A stretch of DNA of 64,000 bases from Paraburkholderia edwinii. Its GTDB lineage: Bacteria; Pseudomonadota; Gammaproteobacteria; Burkholderiales; Burkholderiaceae. The notes under the pieces are model-generated. The model had not been told where the DNA came from, did no database searches, and saw nothing but the letters and a program-made list of their open reading frames with translations. Every line of letters begins with the position of its first letter. Position 1 is the first letter of the stretch. The translations under genes and the position numbers were made by a program. This document shows, one piece after another, positions 10,001 through 18,775 of the stretch. Location of the stretch: positions 558,001 through 622,000 of the forward strand of contig NZ_CP080096.1 in the NCBI RefSeq assembly GCF_019428685.1, read 5' to 3'.

Positions 10001-11246
10001 CACAGCGCTCGGCGGCGACAATTCGCCGACCGACCGCCTCGTCGTGCATGGCGATACCGCGGGGCAGACGCGGGTCCGGGTTGAGAACGCCGGCGGGTTG
10101 GGTGCCACGACCCATAACGGGATTCAGATCATTCAGGTCGATGGTCAATCGAATGGCGTGTTCACGCTCGACGGCCGCGTCGTTGCCGGCGCGGACGAAT
10201 ATAACCTGCTCAAGGGAAGCCCGAGCACGCCGGGCGATGGCGACTGGTATCTGAGTTCGGCTCCGCCGACGCCCGCACCCACACCTACGCCCACTCCGCG
10301 ACCCGAGCCAGGCGGCTACCTCGGCAATCAGGCTGCGGCACAGGCGATGTTCGTTCACACGCTGCACGATCGTGCCGGATTTCCAGACCCGTTCGTCGTC
10401 AATGGCGAGAACAGTGATACGTCGACCGCATGGGCGCGTACAGCCGGCGGCCGTACAAAGGACAACGCCGCGAATGGACGTCTCGATGAAACGACCGACT
10501 TCGCACTGGTCCAGGTGGGTATCGATCTGCTGCATAAGGTATCGAACAATCAACGTTGGCAAGCGGGCATCATGGCGGGTTATGGGTCCGCGACCACCGA
10601 CGCACGTGCAAGCAACAACGCGGCGACGGCAAGCGGCAATGCCAATGGCGCGAGCGGCGGTGTCTACGCAACATGGCATGGCAATGCGACCGCGCCGGAC
10701 GGACCTTATGTCGACACGTGGCTGCAATACGCGCACTTTGACAATAGCGTCAAAGGAAGCGAACTCAACGGCGAAAATTATTCAAGCCAGGTGTGGGCAG
10801 GCTCGATCGAGGCCGGTTGGGCGTTTGCGCTTGGACAGACGCGAACGGGTCCGGTCATGCTCGAACCCCAGGTGCAGTTCATCTACTCGGGCTATCAGGC
10901 CGACGACCACACCGAGAGCAACGGCACGCGCATTCATAGCGACGACAGCGGCGGGCTGACGACGCGCCTTGGCGTACGTCTGTTTCACGCTCCCGCATCG
11001 ATCACCGCGCCCGGCTGGCTCCCGTTTCTCGAGGTCAACTGGTGGCACGACACGAACGGCAATTCGATCGCGTTCAACAACACGGTCGTCGCGCAGGACG
11101 GCCCGACTAATCGGGTCGAGTTCAAGGTCGGTGTGCAAGCGCAACTTGCGCAGCAGTGGCGCGCGTGGGCGCATTTCAGCTATCAGCAGGGGAACGGCGG
11201 CTTTCGCAGCTACGAAGGGTTGTTTGGCGCGCGGTATATCTGGTGA
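7065..11246 (+). CDS. Autotransporter (type Va) with beta-strand-repeat passenger and pertactin-like barrel
   Basis: This 1,393-residue outer-membrane autotransporter begins with a signal-like sequence (LVLRPLCGAILLSPALSA). A long Gly/Thr/Asn-rich passenger follows. It contains autotransporter-associated strand repeats such as GTLQLSKANTYTGATLIEGG and two near-duplicate blocks around VGGDIVNNGTLEFNRSD (8,230-8,420) and VGGDIVDNGTLVFNRSD (9,540-9,730). A Pro-rich linker (PPTPAPTPTPTPRP, about 10,261-10,310) precedes a barrel of about 270 residues ending in YIW, the aromatic C-terminus expected for BamA recognition. The passenger probably acts as an adhesin or surface protein; no protease motif is visible. 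The start is uncertain: the best ribosome binding site at 7021 drives another frame, and 7065 has no good site of its own. The preceding 6904-7030 shows no other feature. Confidence 0.88.
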   Translation: MSVGWQSSKGLVLRPLCGAILLSPALSAIGTTTIPSGTTSLTLSTDTSYLISAGTTITTTFQDAIRVDGIAPVSMTNAGTVISSTDNSAAAVRFDVPGSMTNLQTGELFGLTHGVFMNGGGPGNNVVNFGDISADVSHAITYGGTTSGTVDNFGTLNQPHLGSVGTSPDGVFVQTAGQVTINNHVNASIVSGVGDSSFGSGIVVEQGTATVNNDGTITGFHEGVVSTTDGVVSVNNSATGVIRGNLGPGVQLLHNSTLVNHGLISSSESAVVVLSGSNNTVTLATGSQLMGPNAAILSQGIGNTIVLDGTGSQGGSFNGGTGGGFAALTSNTGSDWTLTGAISMTSASAAAVNVLGHLTLGGDLANERRGGTTIAQGARLTLGTGGAGGMVGGDIVNNGTLEFNRSDSATYSGVISGAGSTIQAGTGAFTLSGINTYSGGTSITAGSLIATNGSALGSGPVANGTALQLHFESNSALANGLSGPGRLVKTGAGVATLSAAGSAQGSVSVDAGTLRFVQEGAFTTAGDYTTVAGATTGLGGKSALHVGGEFAMNGTLNNVAGEAVPVITASSATIGSGTTFNIAGYTAVASESASKLAAGTFQEIHTTTPNGLSGTFQTVRIAGSTSPVDFLTVTSVYTPQDYDIGVGLTWYASHSTSPQVANGFFTIAVADDSFDMDAVLVDQPANAATGWDGKTLTKAGAGTLQLSKANTYTGATLIEGGTLLAGAANVIASSAQLSVSAGATFDLNGFDQQANNLTGAGNVTLGGAALNVSNTADSEFDGIISGNGSLTKTGSGSLILTGNNTFTGATTIGAGTLQLGSGGTTGAVGGDIVDNGTLVFNRSDTVVYAGAISGTGALVQQGTGSVVLSNIHTYSGNTTVNAGSLVLASGAQLAGTAQVTVMQGATFGGYGAVGGKVVNNGLFAIADAAPGFSGGPAGQFVVGGSFVNNGEIRMGSPVPASTLTVSGNYTGNGGVLTLSTALGGDNSPTDRLVVHGDTAGQTRVRVENAGGLGATTHNGIQIIQVDGQSNGVFTLDGRVVAGADEYNLLKGSPSTPGDGDWYLSSAPPTPAPTPTPTPRPEPGGYLGNQAAAQAMFVHTLHDRAGFPDPFVVNGENSDTSTAWARTAGGRTKDNAANGRLDETTDFALVQVGIDLLHKVSNNQRWQAGIMAGYGSATTDARASNNAATASGNANGASGGVYATWHGNATAPDGPYVDTWLQYAHFDNSVKGSELNGENYSSQVWAGSIEAGWAFALGQTRTGPVMLEPQVQFIYSGYQADDHTESNGTRIHSDDSGGLTTRLGVRLFHAPASITAPGWLPFLEVNWWHDTNGNSIAFNNTVVAQDGPTNRVEFKVGVQAQLAQQWRAWAHFSYQQGNGGFRSYEGLFGARYIW

Positions 11247-11310
11247 AGCCGGTCCGCAAAATCAATGCTTTCCCGCAAACCGCGCGCCGCATCGGAGTGC
11301 TTCTTTCCCG

Positions 11311-12942
11311 TCAGGTTGAATACACCGGCTTATAAGCACGTTCCCTGATATAGCTTTCGATATCGTCGGGCCGCGGCACGCGCGCGAGGTTTTTCTCGAA
11401 GATATGTTCGGCCACGCGCGCGGCCACATGCAGCGATGCGTCGAAAATCTTCGCTTGCGGCGGATAGATCAGCCCGGTCTCGAGGCTTTCGTCGGTGACC
11501 TGCTCGGCCACCGCTTTTGCCGCGACGATAAACATCTCCTCTGTGACGCGCTTCGCTTCGGTCGCATACACGGCCATGCCCATCGCCGGGAAGATATAGA
11601 CGTTGTTGCCTTGCCCCGGCACGAACGTGCGGCCGTCGTGTAGCGTGACCGGTGGAAACGGACTGCCGCTCGCGAAGATCGCGTTGCCGTTCGACCAGCT
11701 GTAGGCCTCTTCGGCCGTGCATTCTGAACGCGACGTCGGGTTCGAGTAGGGGAAGATGATCGGCCGCTCGTTGATTTCGCTCATCGCTTCGATCACCTGC
11801 TGGTTGAAAAGCTTCGGCACCGTGCTCACGCCGATAATGCCCGTGGGCCGCAACGCTTTGACCGCCTCGACGAATGAGTTGAGCGGCGCATGGTCCACCG
11901 CGAACGGCTTCTGAAAATCCGCAAGATCGCTGCGCGACTTCTCGATCAGGCCGTGTACATCGAACAATGCGTGGCGCGCGCGCGCCTGATCGATCGTGAG
12001 TCCTTCCAGCGTCATCGCTTCGCTGATCAACTCCGCGATGCCGGTTGCCGCGGAACCGCCGCCCAAAAACAGAAAGCGCTGCTCAGCAAGCTTTTGCCCG
12101 GAAATACGCAGCGCGCCGAAAATGCCCGCCAATGCGACGGCGGCCGTGCCCTGGATATCGTCGTTATACGTGCAGAGCTTGTCCTTGTAGCGATTGAGCA
12201 GCGGCACCGCATTGAAGTTCGCGAAGTCTTCCCACTGGATGCAGCATTTAGGAAACAGCGCTTGAACGGATTCGACGAATTCGTTGACGAACGCGTAATA
12301 GTCGTCGCCGCGCACCCGTTCGTGACGCAGGCCGAGATAGAGCGGATCTTCGAGCAATTCGTGATTGTTGGTGCCGACGTCGAGCACCACCGGCATGCAG
12401 AATTGCGGCGGCACGCCCGCACAGGCGGTGTAAAGCGAGAGCTTGCCCATCGGGATGCCCATGCCGCCCACGCCGAGATCGCCGAGGCCGAGAATGCGCT
12501 CGCCATCAGTGACGACGATAAAGCGCACATCGTCTTCGGGCCAGTTTTGCAGCAGTTCCTTCACGCGGCCGCGCGCCGAGATCGGCAGATACATGCCCCG
12601 CGCGCCGCGATAGACGTGATCGAATTTCTGGCACGCCTCGCCGACGGTCGGCGTGTAGACGATCGGCATGAAGCGCGATGGGTCCGACATGATCGTCGCA
12701 TAGAACGCCGTTTCGTTGCGAGATTGCAGGTCGGACAGATACAGGTATCTCTGCAGGTCGTTATCGAGGTGCGACAGTTCCGAATGCACGCGCGCGACCT
12801 GCAGTTCCAGCGTGCGGACACACGGCGGCAACAGCCCTTCGATGTGATGGGCGAGCCGCTCGGCTTGAGTGAATGCCATGCCCTTGTTCAGTTGCGGCGA
12901 GCGTAGAAGTTCGTAACCGGTAAGCGTGCTTTGCGGGTTCAT
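11311..12942 (-). CDS. maeA: NAD-dependent malic enzyme (oxidative decarboxylation of malate)
   Basis: This 543-residue cytosolic enzyme converts malate to pyruvate and CO2. It has the MaeA/SfcA architecture without a C-terminal phosphotransacetylase domain. Visible signatures are YTPTVGEACQ near the N-terminus, VVTDGERILGLGDLGVGGMG in the metal/substrate region, the YNDDIQGTAAVALAGI segment, and the Rossmann motif FLGGGSAATGIAELI. The ATG at 12942 was chosen because AGGAA lies about 8 bases upstream; upstream in-frame codons overlap fumC. It starts 10 bases after the fumC stop on the same strand, so the two are very likely one operon. Fumarase makes malate and this enzyme consumes it. The 64 bases to the convergent autotransporter hold no clear terminator. 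Confidence 0.93.
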   Translation of the reverse strand: MNPQSTLTGYELLRSPQLNKGMAFTQAERLAHHIEGLLPPCVRTLELQVARVHSELSHLDNDLQRYLYLSDLQSRNETAFYATIMSDPSRFMPIVYTPTVGEACQKFDHVYRGARGMYLPISARGRVKELLQNWPEDDVRFIVVTDGERILGLGDLGVGGMGIPMGKLSLYTACAGVPPQFCMPVVLDVGTNNHELLEDPLYLGLRHERVRGDDYYAFVNEFVESVQALFPKCCIQWEDFANFNAVPLLNRYKDKLCTYNDDIQGTAAVALAGIFGALRISGQKLAEQRFLFLGGGSAATGIAELISEAMTLEGLTIDQARARHALFDVHGLIEKSRSDLADFQKPFAVDHAPLNSFVEAVKALRPTGIIGVSTVPKLFNQQVIEAMSEINERPIIFPYSNPTSRSECTAEEAYSWSNGNAIFASGSPFPPVTLHDGRTFVPGQGNNVYIFPAMGMAVYATEAKRVTEEMFIVAAKAVAEQVTDESLETGLIYPPQAKIFDASLHVAARVAEHIFEKNLARVPRPDDIESYIRERAYKPVYST

Positions 12943-12952
12943 CGAGAGTTCC

Positions 12953-14359
12953 TCACTGTTCGGTAGCGACATACGGCTTGACCATCTTGCGGGCATCGAC
13001 CACGCGGTCGAATTCTTCCTCGCTGACAAAGCCGAGTTCGAGCGCGGCCTGCTTGAGCGTTTGATCGTGTTCCATCGCGTGGTGCGCGATCTTCGACGCC
13101 TTGTCGTAGCCGATCACCGGTGCGAGCGCGGTGACGAGCATTAGCGACCGTTCGACGTATTCGTCGATCTTCTTTGTGTTCGGCCGCGTGCCTTCGACAA
13201 GGAAGCGCCGGAAATTCGTGCATCCGTCGCTGAGCAGCGTGATGGACTGCGCGATATTGGAGATCATCAACGGCTTGTAGACGTTCATCTCGAGATAGCC
13301 GCCGGCGCCGCCGAAGCCGACCGCTACATCGTTCGCCATGACTTGCACGGCGATCATCGTCAAGGCTTCGGCCTGCGTCGGATTGACTTTGCCCGGCATG
13401 ATCGACGAGCCCGGTTCGTTTTCCGGAATCAGCAGTTCCGCGAAGCCCGCGCGCGGTCCGCACGACAGCAGGCGGATATCGTTGGCGATCTTGTATAGCG
13501 AGGCGGCGAGCGTTCGGAATGCGCCCGACAGGTGGATCAGCGCATCGTGCGCGCCTTGCACGGTGAACTTGTTCGGTGCGCTGACGAACGGCAATGCGGT
13601 GAGCTTCGCGATTTCCGCGGCGGCGGCTTCCGCGAAGCCGGGGGCCGCGTTGATGCCGGTGCCGACCGCGGTACCGCCAAGCGCGAGGCAATAGACGCCA
13701 TGCAAGGCGCTATCGAGCCGCACGAGATTGTCTTCGAGCATGCCCGCATAACCGGACCATTCCTGCCCCAGCGTAAGCGGCGTCGCGTCCTGCATATGAG
13801 TGCGGCCGATCTTCACGATGTCCATCCACTCAGCGGCCTTGGCGCTGATCGCGTCGTGCAACTCACGCACGGCGGGAATGAGCCGCTGCGTCGTGTTGAC
13901 GGCTGCCGCAATGTACATCGCCGTAGGAAACGAGTCGTTCGACGACTGCGACATGTTCACATGGTCGTTCGGATGCACCGGATGCTTGCTGGCGAGCGGC
14001 GTGCCCGCAAGCTGGCAGCAGCGGTTCGAAATCACCTCGTTGACGTTCATGTTGAACTGCGTGCCGCTGCCCGTCATCCAGACATGCAGCGGAAACATGT
14101 CGTGATGCTGGCCTTCGAGAATTTCGTCGCACGCCTGCGTGATCAGCTTGTGCGCGGCGGGGTCGAGCCGCTTGCCGGCGAGATTGGCGTTCGCGGCCGC
14201 TTTCTTGAGCGTCGCGTAGGCGGTGATCATTTCTCGCGGAATCAGATCGTGACCGATGCGAAAGTGCTCGAGCGAGCGTTGCGTCTGCGCGCCCCATAGC
14301 TTATCGGCTGGGACAGAGACTTCTCCCATGCTGTCGGATTCCGTGCGGACGTTGCTCAT
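12953..14359 (-). CDS. fumC: Class II fumarate hydratase
   Basis: This 468-residue cytosolic enzyme of the TCA cycle interconverts fumarate and malate without an iron-sulfur cluster. Its length matches class II fumarases. Visible motifs are [15 protein letters not shown] and [13 protein letters not shown] in the active site, and the superfamily signature [11 protein letters not shown] carrying the catalytic Ser loop. The ATG at 14359 is preceded by AAGGAG at good spacing. The frame stays open further upstream but that part has no fumarase similarity. It is the first gene of a likely fumC-maeA operon. The 370 bases upstream (14360-14729) hold two inverted repeats near the end of the neighbouring acdS gene and no promoter I would assign. 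Confidence 0.95.
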   Translation of the reverse strand: MSNVRTESDSMGEVSVPADKLWGAQTQRSLEHFRIGHDLIPREMITAYATLKKAAANANLAGKRLDPAAHKLITQACDEILEGQHHDMFPLHVWMTGSGTQFNMNVNEVISNRCCQLAGTPLASKHPVHPNDHVNMSQSSNDSFPTAMYIAAAVNTTQRLIPAVRELHDAISAKAAEWMDIVKIGRTHMQDATPLTLGQEWSGYAGMLEDNLVRLDSALHGVYCLALGGTAVGTGINAAPGFAEAAAAEIAKLTALPFVSAPNKFTVQGAHDALIHLSGAFRTLAASLYKIANDIRLLSCGPRAGFAELLIPENEPGSSIMPGKVNPTQAEALTMIAVQVMANDVAVGFGGAGGYLEMNVYKPLMISNIAQSITLLSDGCTNFRRFLVEGTRPNTKKIDEYVERSLMLVTALAPVIGYDKASKIAHHAMEHDQTLKQAALELGFVSEEEFDRVVDARKMVKPYVATEQ

Positions 14360-14621
14360 CGCTTTGCTCCTTTCGATGAAAACCTGCTGCGGGCGTAAGG
14401 CTGGATGAAGTGACTGCTGAGTTCGCACGGAATGCGCAGCGCGCGGATTCAGGGGAACCGGCTGCATTGAGTGCGCGGGCGCGAACGAATGCCAGGGAGA
14501 GCATTGACGATACCGCACGCGATAACGGCGGGATAGCTATACGAACGTCCCGGTCGTGCGGAACGATGTATGCCGGAGGAATACCTTGGTTTGCTGTGAA
14601 CCCATGATCGACAGGGGTTCT

Positions 14622-14639
14622 CTACGCCTGCTGGCGTAG
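14622..14639. other. Small hairpin, 7-bp stem with 4-base loop
   Basis: CTACGCC (14622-14628) pairs exactly with GGCGTAG (14633-14639) around the loop TGCT. It lies between fumC and the end of acdS. No T-run follows on either strand, so it is not a standard terminator by itself. Confidence 0.35.
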
Positions 14640-14646
14640 GAACGAA

Positions 14647-14701
14647 AAGGCCGGCTTTTTTATCGGTTCCTTGCGTTGAGTTTGCGTTATTGGCCGGCCT
14701 T
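14647..14701 (-). terminator. Long-loop inverted repeat downstream of acdS, possible terminator
   Basis: AAGGCCGGC (14647-14655) is repeated inverted as GCCGGCCTT (14693-14701). On the minus strand this lies just after the acdS stop and ends in TTTTCG. The stem is strong (9 bp, GC-rich) but the loop is about 37 bases, so the terminator call is tentative. Confidence 0.4.
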
Positions 14702-14729
14702 GTGATGCAGAGAAACAGGAATTCGCCGC

Positions 14730-15746
14730 TTAGCCGTTGCGGAACAAAAAGCTATACGCGTTCAGCGCGGGCACGCCGCCAAGATGCGCATACAGCACCT
14801 TCGAACCCGCGGGGAATTCGTTGTTGCGCACCATCTGGATCATCGCATCCATCGACTTGCCTTCGTAGACCGGATCGGTGAGCACGCCTTCCATGCGCGC
14901 ACATAGGCGAATCGCTTCGAGCGTGCCTTCATTGGGCAGCCCGTATGCGGGGCCCGCGAAGCGCGTGTCGAGAATCACGTCGTTTTCGCTAATCGACTGT
15001 TCGAGGCCGACGATCTCCGCCGTATGCTTCGCGATACGCGTGATTTGCGCGTGCGTTTTTTCAGGTGTCGCCGATGCATCGATACCGATCACTCGGCGCG
15101 CGCGGCCATCGGCCGCGAAGCCGACTACCATGCCCGCCTGCGTGCTGCCTGTTACCGAGCACACGACGACATAGTCGAACCTGAAACCAAGCGCTTCTTC
15201 CTGCTGCCGCACTTCTTCCGCAAAGCCGACGAAGCCGAGCCCGCCGAGCGGATGCTCGGAGCAGCCGGCCGGAATCGGAAACGGCTTGCCGCCGGCGGCG
15301 CGCACGCTCTCCATCGCGTCTTCCCAACTCCTGCGAATGCCGATATCGAAACCGTCCGCGACGAGCCGCACGTCCGCGCCCATGATGCGCGACATCTGGA
15401 TATTGCCGACGCGGTCATACACGGCATCCGAATAGTCGACCCAGTTCTCCTGCACGAGCACGCACTTGAGGCCGAGATGCGCGGCAACGGCCGCGACCTG
15501 GCGCGTCTGATTCGACTGGATGCCGCCGATCGACACGAGCGTGTCGCAGCCTTGTTCCAGGGCCTCGGGAATCAGGTATTCGAGCTTGCGCGTCTTGTTG
15601 CCGCCGAAAGCGAGGCCGCTATTGCAGTCTTCACGCTTCGCATAGAGCTCGACCTTGCCGCCCAGGTGCGCGCTTAGCCGGTTCAGCGGAACAATGGGCG
15701 TCGGACCGAAGGTCAGCGGGTAACGCGGAAAACGTCGCAGGTTCAT
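14730..15746 (-). CDS. acdS: 1-aminocyclopropane-1-carboxylate (ACC) deaminase
   Basis: This 338-residue PLP enzyme cleaves the plant ethylene precursor ACC to 2-oxobutanoate and ammonia. It lets plant-associated bacteria lower ethylene and use ACC as a nitrogen source. The PLP lysine is K51 in FGGNKTRK, and Ser78 lies in [12 protein letters not shown]. Residues used to tell true ACC deaminases from D-cysteine desulfhydrases are present: Tyr294 and Glu295 ([12 protein letters not shown]) and Leu322 (YAHLGG). The length equals that of characterised proteobacterial enzymes. A divergent Lrp-type regulator gene lies 155 bases away, the classic acdS-acdR arrangement. It is probably induced by ACC through that regulator. 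Confidence 0.96.
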   Translation of the reverse strand: MNLRRFPRYPLTFGPTPIVPLNRLSAHLGGKVELYAKREDCNSGLAFGGNKTRKLEYLIPEALEQGCDTLVSIGGIQSNQTRQVAAVAAHLGLKCVLVQENWVDYSDAVYDRVGNIQMSRIMGADVRLVADGFDIGIRRSWEDAMESVRAAGGKPFPIPAGCSEHPLGGLGFVGFAEEVRQQEEALGFRFDYVVVCSVTGSTQAGMVVGFAADGRARRVIGIDASATPEKTHAQITRIAKHTAEIVGLEQSISENDVILDTRFAGPAYGLPNEGTLEAIRLCARMEGVLTDPVYEGKSMDAMIQMVRNNEFPAGSKVLYAHLGGVPALNAYSFLFRNG

Positions 15747-15859
15747 GATGCCGGGCTCCTTCGTTCTTTAGGGGACGATGGTCTACATGCTATGGAATCG
15801 CCTTAAAAATGAGCTTGCAAAAATAATGGCTGATGCGTAGGTTAAAGACGGGTTGCAGC

Positions 15860-15879
15860 AAATTTGCTTAACGAAATTT
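15860..15879. promoter_or_regulatory. Dyad in the acdS-acdR intergenic region, candidate Lrp-type (AcdR) operator
   Basis: AAATTT (15860-15865) and AAATTT (15874-15879) flank GCTTAACG, giving a 20-base imperfect palindrome centred on TTAA. It lies 22 bases before the acdR ATG and 114 bases before the acdS start. AT-rich dyads between acdS and acdR are the known kind of site for the Lrp-like regulator; assigning it here is inference. Confidence 0.5.
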
Positions 15880-15901
15880 CGTGATCGGACAATTTGACGC
15901 A

Positions 15902-16402
15902 ATGAAAAAACCTTCTCTTCGCGCGGCGAGCCAGCAGGAAAGCGTTGCGATCGATCGCGTGGACCGCGCGATTCTGCGGCAGCTCCAGCGCGATGCTTCG
16001 ATCTCGAATGTTGCGCTTGCGGCGAAGGTGAATCTCAGCGCACCCGCCTGTTTGCGACGTGTCGAGCGGTTAAAAAGCGCCGGCTATATCCGTTCGACTG
16101 TGGCGTTGCTCGACCCCAAGCGGCTCGATGCCGGCATGCTGGTGGTGATCGGCGTCGTACTCGACCGGTCGACACCGGAGTCCTTCGAGGAGTTCGAGCG
16201 CCTCGCGCAAAAAGTACCGGGCTGCATGGAATGCCACGTGGTAACCGGTGAATTCGACTATTTCATGCTGATCCGCACGCGCGATAACGACAGCTTTAAC
16301 AAGCTGCATGCGGAGAAGCTGCTCTATCTGCCTGGCGTGCGGCAGATACGATCGTTCATCGCGCTGCGCGAAATCCTGTCGACCACTTCGTTTCCGGTTT
16401 AA
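15902..16402 (+). CDS. acdR: Lrp/AsnC-family transcriptional regulator of ACC deaminase
   Basis: This 166-residue DNA-binding regulator has an N-terminal winged-helix domain (VDRAILRQLQRDASISNVALAAKVNLSAP..RRVERL) and a C-terminal RAM effector domain (VPGCMECHVVTGEFDYFMLI). Both are standard for the Lrp/AsnC family. It is transcribed divergently from acdS, and the AcdR name rests on that context. The ATG at 15902 is used; an in-frame GTG at 15881 would add seven residues and overlap the palindrome, so it is less likely. The ribosome binding site is weak for both. It probably senses ACC or an amino acid and activates acdS. Confidence 0.88.
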   Translation: MKKPSLRAASQQESVAIDRVDRAILRQLQRDASISNVALAAKVNLSAPACLRRVERLKSAGYIRSTVALLDPKRLDAGMLVVIGVVLDRSTPESFEEFERLAQKVPGCMECHVVTGEFDYFMLIRTRDNDSFNKLHAEKLLYLPGVRQIRSFIALREILSTTSFPV

Positions 16403-16424
16403 GGCGGCCTTTTCATAAAAAGAG

Positions 16425-16501
16425 GATTAGGACGAATGCATGTCCTAATCAACGAAGGGCCACGCCCAGTTCCCCCGAAACCCGCGCTACGAGCGGGTTT
16501 C
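16425..16501 (+). terminator. Two consecutive hairpins after acdR
   Basis: GATTAGGAC (16425-16433) pairs with GTCCTAATC (16442-16450), and GAAACCCGC (16477-16485) pairs with GCGGGTTTC (16493-16501). Both stems are perfect 9-mers with 7-8-base loops. They begin 23 bases after the acdR stop, so a transcription-ending role is reasonable, but neither is followed by a proper T-run. Confidence 0.4.
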
Positions 16502-16510
16502 CGGCCTGAA

Positions 16511-16528
16511 ATGTCACCTGCGTGACAT
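16511..16528. promoter_or_regulatory. Perfect dyad ATGTCAC-N4-GTGACAT upstream of the phytase-like gene
   Basis: ATGTCAC (16511-16517) and GTGACAT (16522-16528) are exact inverted repeats around CTGC, 108 bases before the start codon of the phytase-like esterase gene. The symmetry suggests a dimeric repressor or activator site. TGTCA cores recall Pho-type sites, but those are direct repeats, so no regulator is named. Confidence 0.4.
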
Positions 16529-16635
16529 GAAAACTACCGAGTATTTCGACGGCTATCCATAAAGGTCTTCCGTTCTCGCGGCGCTGCGCGTGCGGTGCCG
16601 CATCTTCTGACCATGCACCTCGAAGGAGACACTCG

Positions 16636-18159
16636 ATGTCGAAATCCAGATCGTTTGCGTTGACGCTTATCGCTTCAGTGTTTGCAACATCGACGGCTTA
16701 TGCCGGTGTCGACCTGATCGCCACGGGTCAGCTTAGCGGCACCATGAGCGACCTCTCGCGCGAAACCTCGGCGCCGCTCGAAAACAAGGTGCCCGGTAAC
16801 CTGTTGGGCGGTATCGGCTCGGGCATGACCTTTGCCGGTTGCAATACGTTTATGGCAGTTCCCGACCGCGGCCCTAATGCGATTTCATTCAACCCGGCGA
16901 TCGACGACACCGTGTCGTATATCAATCGCTTCCAGACGCTGAACCTCACCCTGTCGCACGCGCCGGCCGGTTCCGATCTGCCGTTCGTCGCGACGCCGAA
17001 GCTCGTCGACACGACGCTGCTCCATACGTCGGATCACCTCGTGTACGGCAATGGCGCGGCTGAGAACGTGCCGAACGGCGCACCGAAGCTCAACAAGGCC
17101 GATCACACGAACTACTTCACCGGCCGCTCGGACAACTTCGATCCGACGCACCTGTCGACGAATCCGCTCGATGCGCGGCTCGACCCGGAAAGCATTCGCG
17201 TCGCGAACGACGGGCAGAGCATCTACATTTCAGACGAGTACGGTCCGTACATCTATCAGTTCGATCGTAGAACGGGGCGCCGCATCGATGTGATCAAGGT
17301 GCCGAATTCGTTTGCGGTATCGCTGTTGAGCCCGGTCGGTAACACGGAGATTGCCGACAACACGTCGGGCCGCGTGGCAAACAAGGGCATGGAAGGGTTG
17401 GCGATCTCGCCGGACGGCAAGACGCTGTTTGGCGCGATGCAAAGCCCGCTGCTGCAGGACGGCGGCACCAATGGCGGATTCACGCGCATTCTGAAGATCG
17501 ATCTGCGAACCGGCAGAACACAGCAATACGCATATCCGCTCACGAATATCGGCACCGCCGCAAAGCCGAACTTCCCGACCATCAGCGACGTCGTGGCCGT
17601 GAACGATCACGTGCTGCTGATGGATGAACGCGATGGCCACGGTCTCGGCGACGATTCAGCAGCGGTGTTCAAGAAGGTGTTTCGCGTCGATCTGGACGGC
17701 GCGCAGGACGTGAGCCAGGCAAGCGGCCAGGACGGCCTCAAGCCGCTCGCGCTGCAAAAGACGCTGTTTCTCGATGTGGTCGACGTGCTGACGAAGCACG
17801 GCTTCAAGGCGACCGAAATTCCCGCCAAGCTCGAGAGCCTGACGTTCGGTCCGGACATCACCGTGCATGGCGAGCGCAAACACACGTTCCTGATTGCGAA
17901 CGACAACGACTTTCTCGGCACGGTGACGGACAGCCTGCATCCGAACGGCGTGCCGAACCCGAACCAGTTCTTTGTGTTTGCGATGGATAAGAGCGACTTG
18001 CCCGACTATGTGCCGCAGCAGCTGGCGGACCGCGGCCGCTTCGATGATTCGAATGGCCATGGGCACAACAACGTGTGCAGCTTTGTGACCGACGATCAGG
18101 ACGATGACGGCGATGGACACGATCACGGGCATGGTCACGGCCACGACGGGTCGCACTAA
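16636..18159 (+). CDS. Secreted esterase-like / phytase-like family protein with His-Asp-rich tail
   Basis: This 507-residue exported protein has a Sec signal peptide (MSKSRSFALTLIASVFATSTAYA, cleavage near residue 23). The mature part matches the phytase-like 'esterase-like activity' family (PF13449 type), predicted to fold as a beta-propeller. Indicative segments are VPDRGPNAISFNP, LDPESIRVANDGQSIYISDEYGP, NKGMEGLAISPDGKTLFGAMQSP and LLMDERDGHGLGDDSAAVFKKV. The last 25 residues are almost only Asp, His and Gly (DDDGDGHDHGHGHGHDGSH), suggesting metal binding. The start is fixed by GGAG ahead of ATG. It may hydrolyse phosphate esters in the periplasm, but activity in this family is poorly defined. 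Confidence 0.85.
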   Translation: MSKSRSFALTLIASVFATSTAYAGVDLIATGQLSGTMSDLSRETSAPLENKVPGNLLGGIGSGMTFAGCNTFMAVPDRGPNAISFNPAIDDTVSYINRFQTLNLTLSHAPAGSDLPFVATPKLVDTTLLHTSDHLVYGNGAAENVPNGAPKLNKADHTNYFTGRSDNFDPTHLSTNPLDARLDPESIRVANDGQSIYISDEYGPYIYQFDRRTGRRIDVIKVPNSFAVSLLSPVGNTEIADNTSGRVANKGMEGLAISPDGKTLFGAMQSPLLQDGGTNGGFTRILKIDLRTGRTQQYAYPLTNIGTAAKPNFPTISDVVAVNDHVLLMDERDGHGLGDDSAAVFKKVFRVDLDGAQDVSQASGQDGLKPLALQKTLFLDVVDVLTKHGFKATEIPAKLESLTFGPDITVHGERKHTFLIANDNDFLGTVTDSLHPNGVPNPNQFFVFAMDKSDLPDYVPQQLADRGRFDDSNGHGHNNVCSFVTDDQDDDGDGHDHGHGHGHDGSH

Positions 18160-18204
18160 CGGTGCATTAAGCGCGCACTAAGCGGCGCACCAAGCCGGCC
18201 GAAG

Positions 18205-18681
18205 CTAGGCCGGCGCGAACTCGATAATCGGCTCGCACAGAATCGGGAAGTTAACCGAATTCGCCACGTAGCATTTTTCGTGTGCGGTGTGATGCAGATG
18301 TTCGGCACGCTCGCGATCGTCGCCCGCGCGTATCGTGACGCGCGGGCGCAGAACGATTTCCGTGAAGCTGCCGCGTTGGGGGCTATCGAGCATCGTGCCT
18401 TGCGCATCGTCGACATAAGCGAGCACCGTGATTCCCGCTTCGGCGCACAAATGCAGATACCACAGCTTGTGACATGCGCAGGCCGCCGCGACGACGAGAT
18501 CTTCCGGACTCCAGCGCGCCGCGTCACCGAGAAACGCGGCATCCGACGAACCGGGAATGTCGGGCTTGCTGCCGGCACGAATCGTGTGATCGCGGCTGTA
18601 GTCGCGATAGGCCGATGTGCCGGTGCCTTTATTGCCGATCCATTCCACCGTGACGTGATACGTGTGCTCGCCGTGTGCCAT
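18205..18681 (-). CDS. OsmC family protein
   Basis: This 158-residue protein matches the OsmC/Ohr superfamily. It begins HTYHVTVEWIGNKGTGT, has WSPEDLVVAAACACHKLWYLHLC with the first conserved Cys region, and AHEKCYVANSVNFPI with the second. Paired cysteines in this fold reduce organic peroxides in OsmC and Ohr. The exact subtype (OsmC-like versus YhfA-like) cannot be settled by eye. It is probably cytosolic and stress-related. It is followed on the same strand, across a 94-base gap upstream, by the small cupin gene. Confidence 0.85.
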   Translation of the reverse strand: MAHGEHTYHVTVEWIGNKGTGTSAYRDYSRDHTIRAGSKPDIPGSSDAAFLGDAARWSPEDLVVAAACACHKLWYLHLCAEAGITVLAYVDDAQGTMLDSPQRGSFTEIVLRPRVTIRAGDDRERAEHLHHTAHEKCYVANSVNFPILCEPIIEFAPA

Positions 18682-18775
18682 GACAGCGGTCTCCTTGAGG
18701 TCGCGTGCGCGAAAGCCTCATTATGCCCGTGCGTGCTTCGTGCAATTGACGCCTGGTACCCGGCAACGCACCGCG

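Noticed and set aside
11890..12906. 338-codon plus-strand frame opposite the malic enzyme gene
   Set aside because: It lies entirely within maeA in antisense and its protein has an implausible composition.
16425..16528. CRISPR-like or tandem repeat array from three successive hairpins
   Set aside because: The three inverted repeats differ in sequence and spacing, so they are separate hairpins or operator sites.
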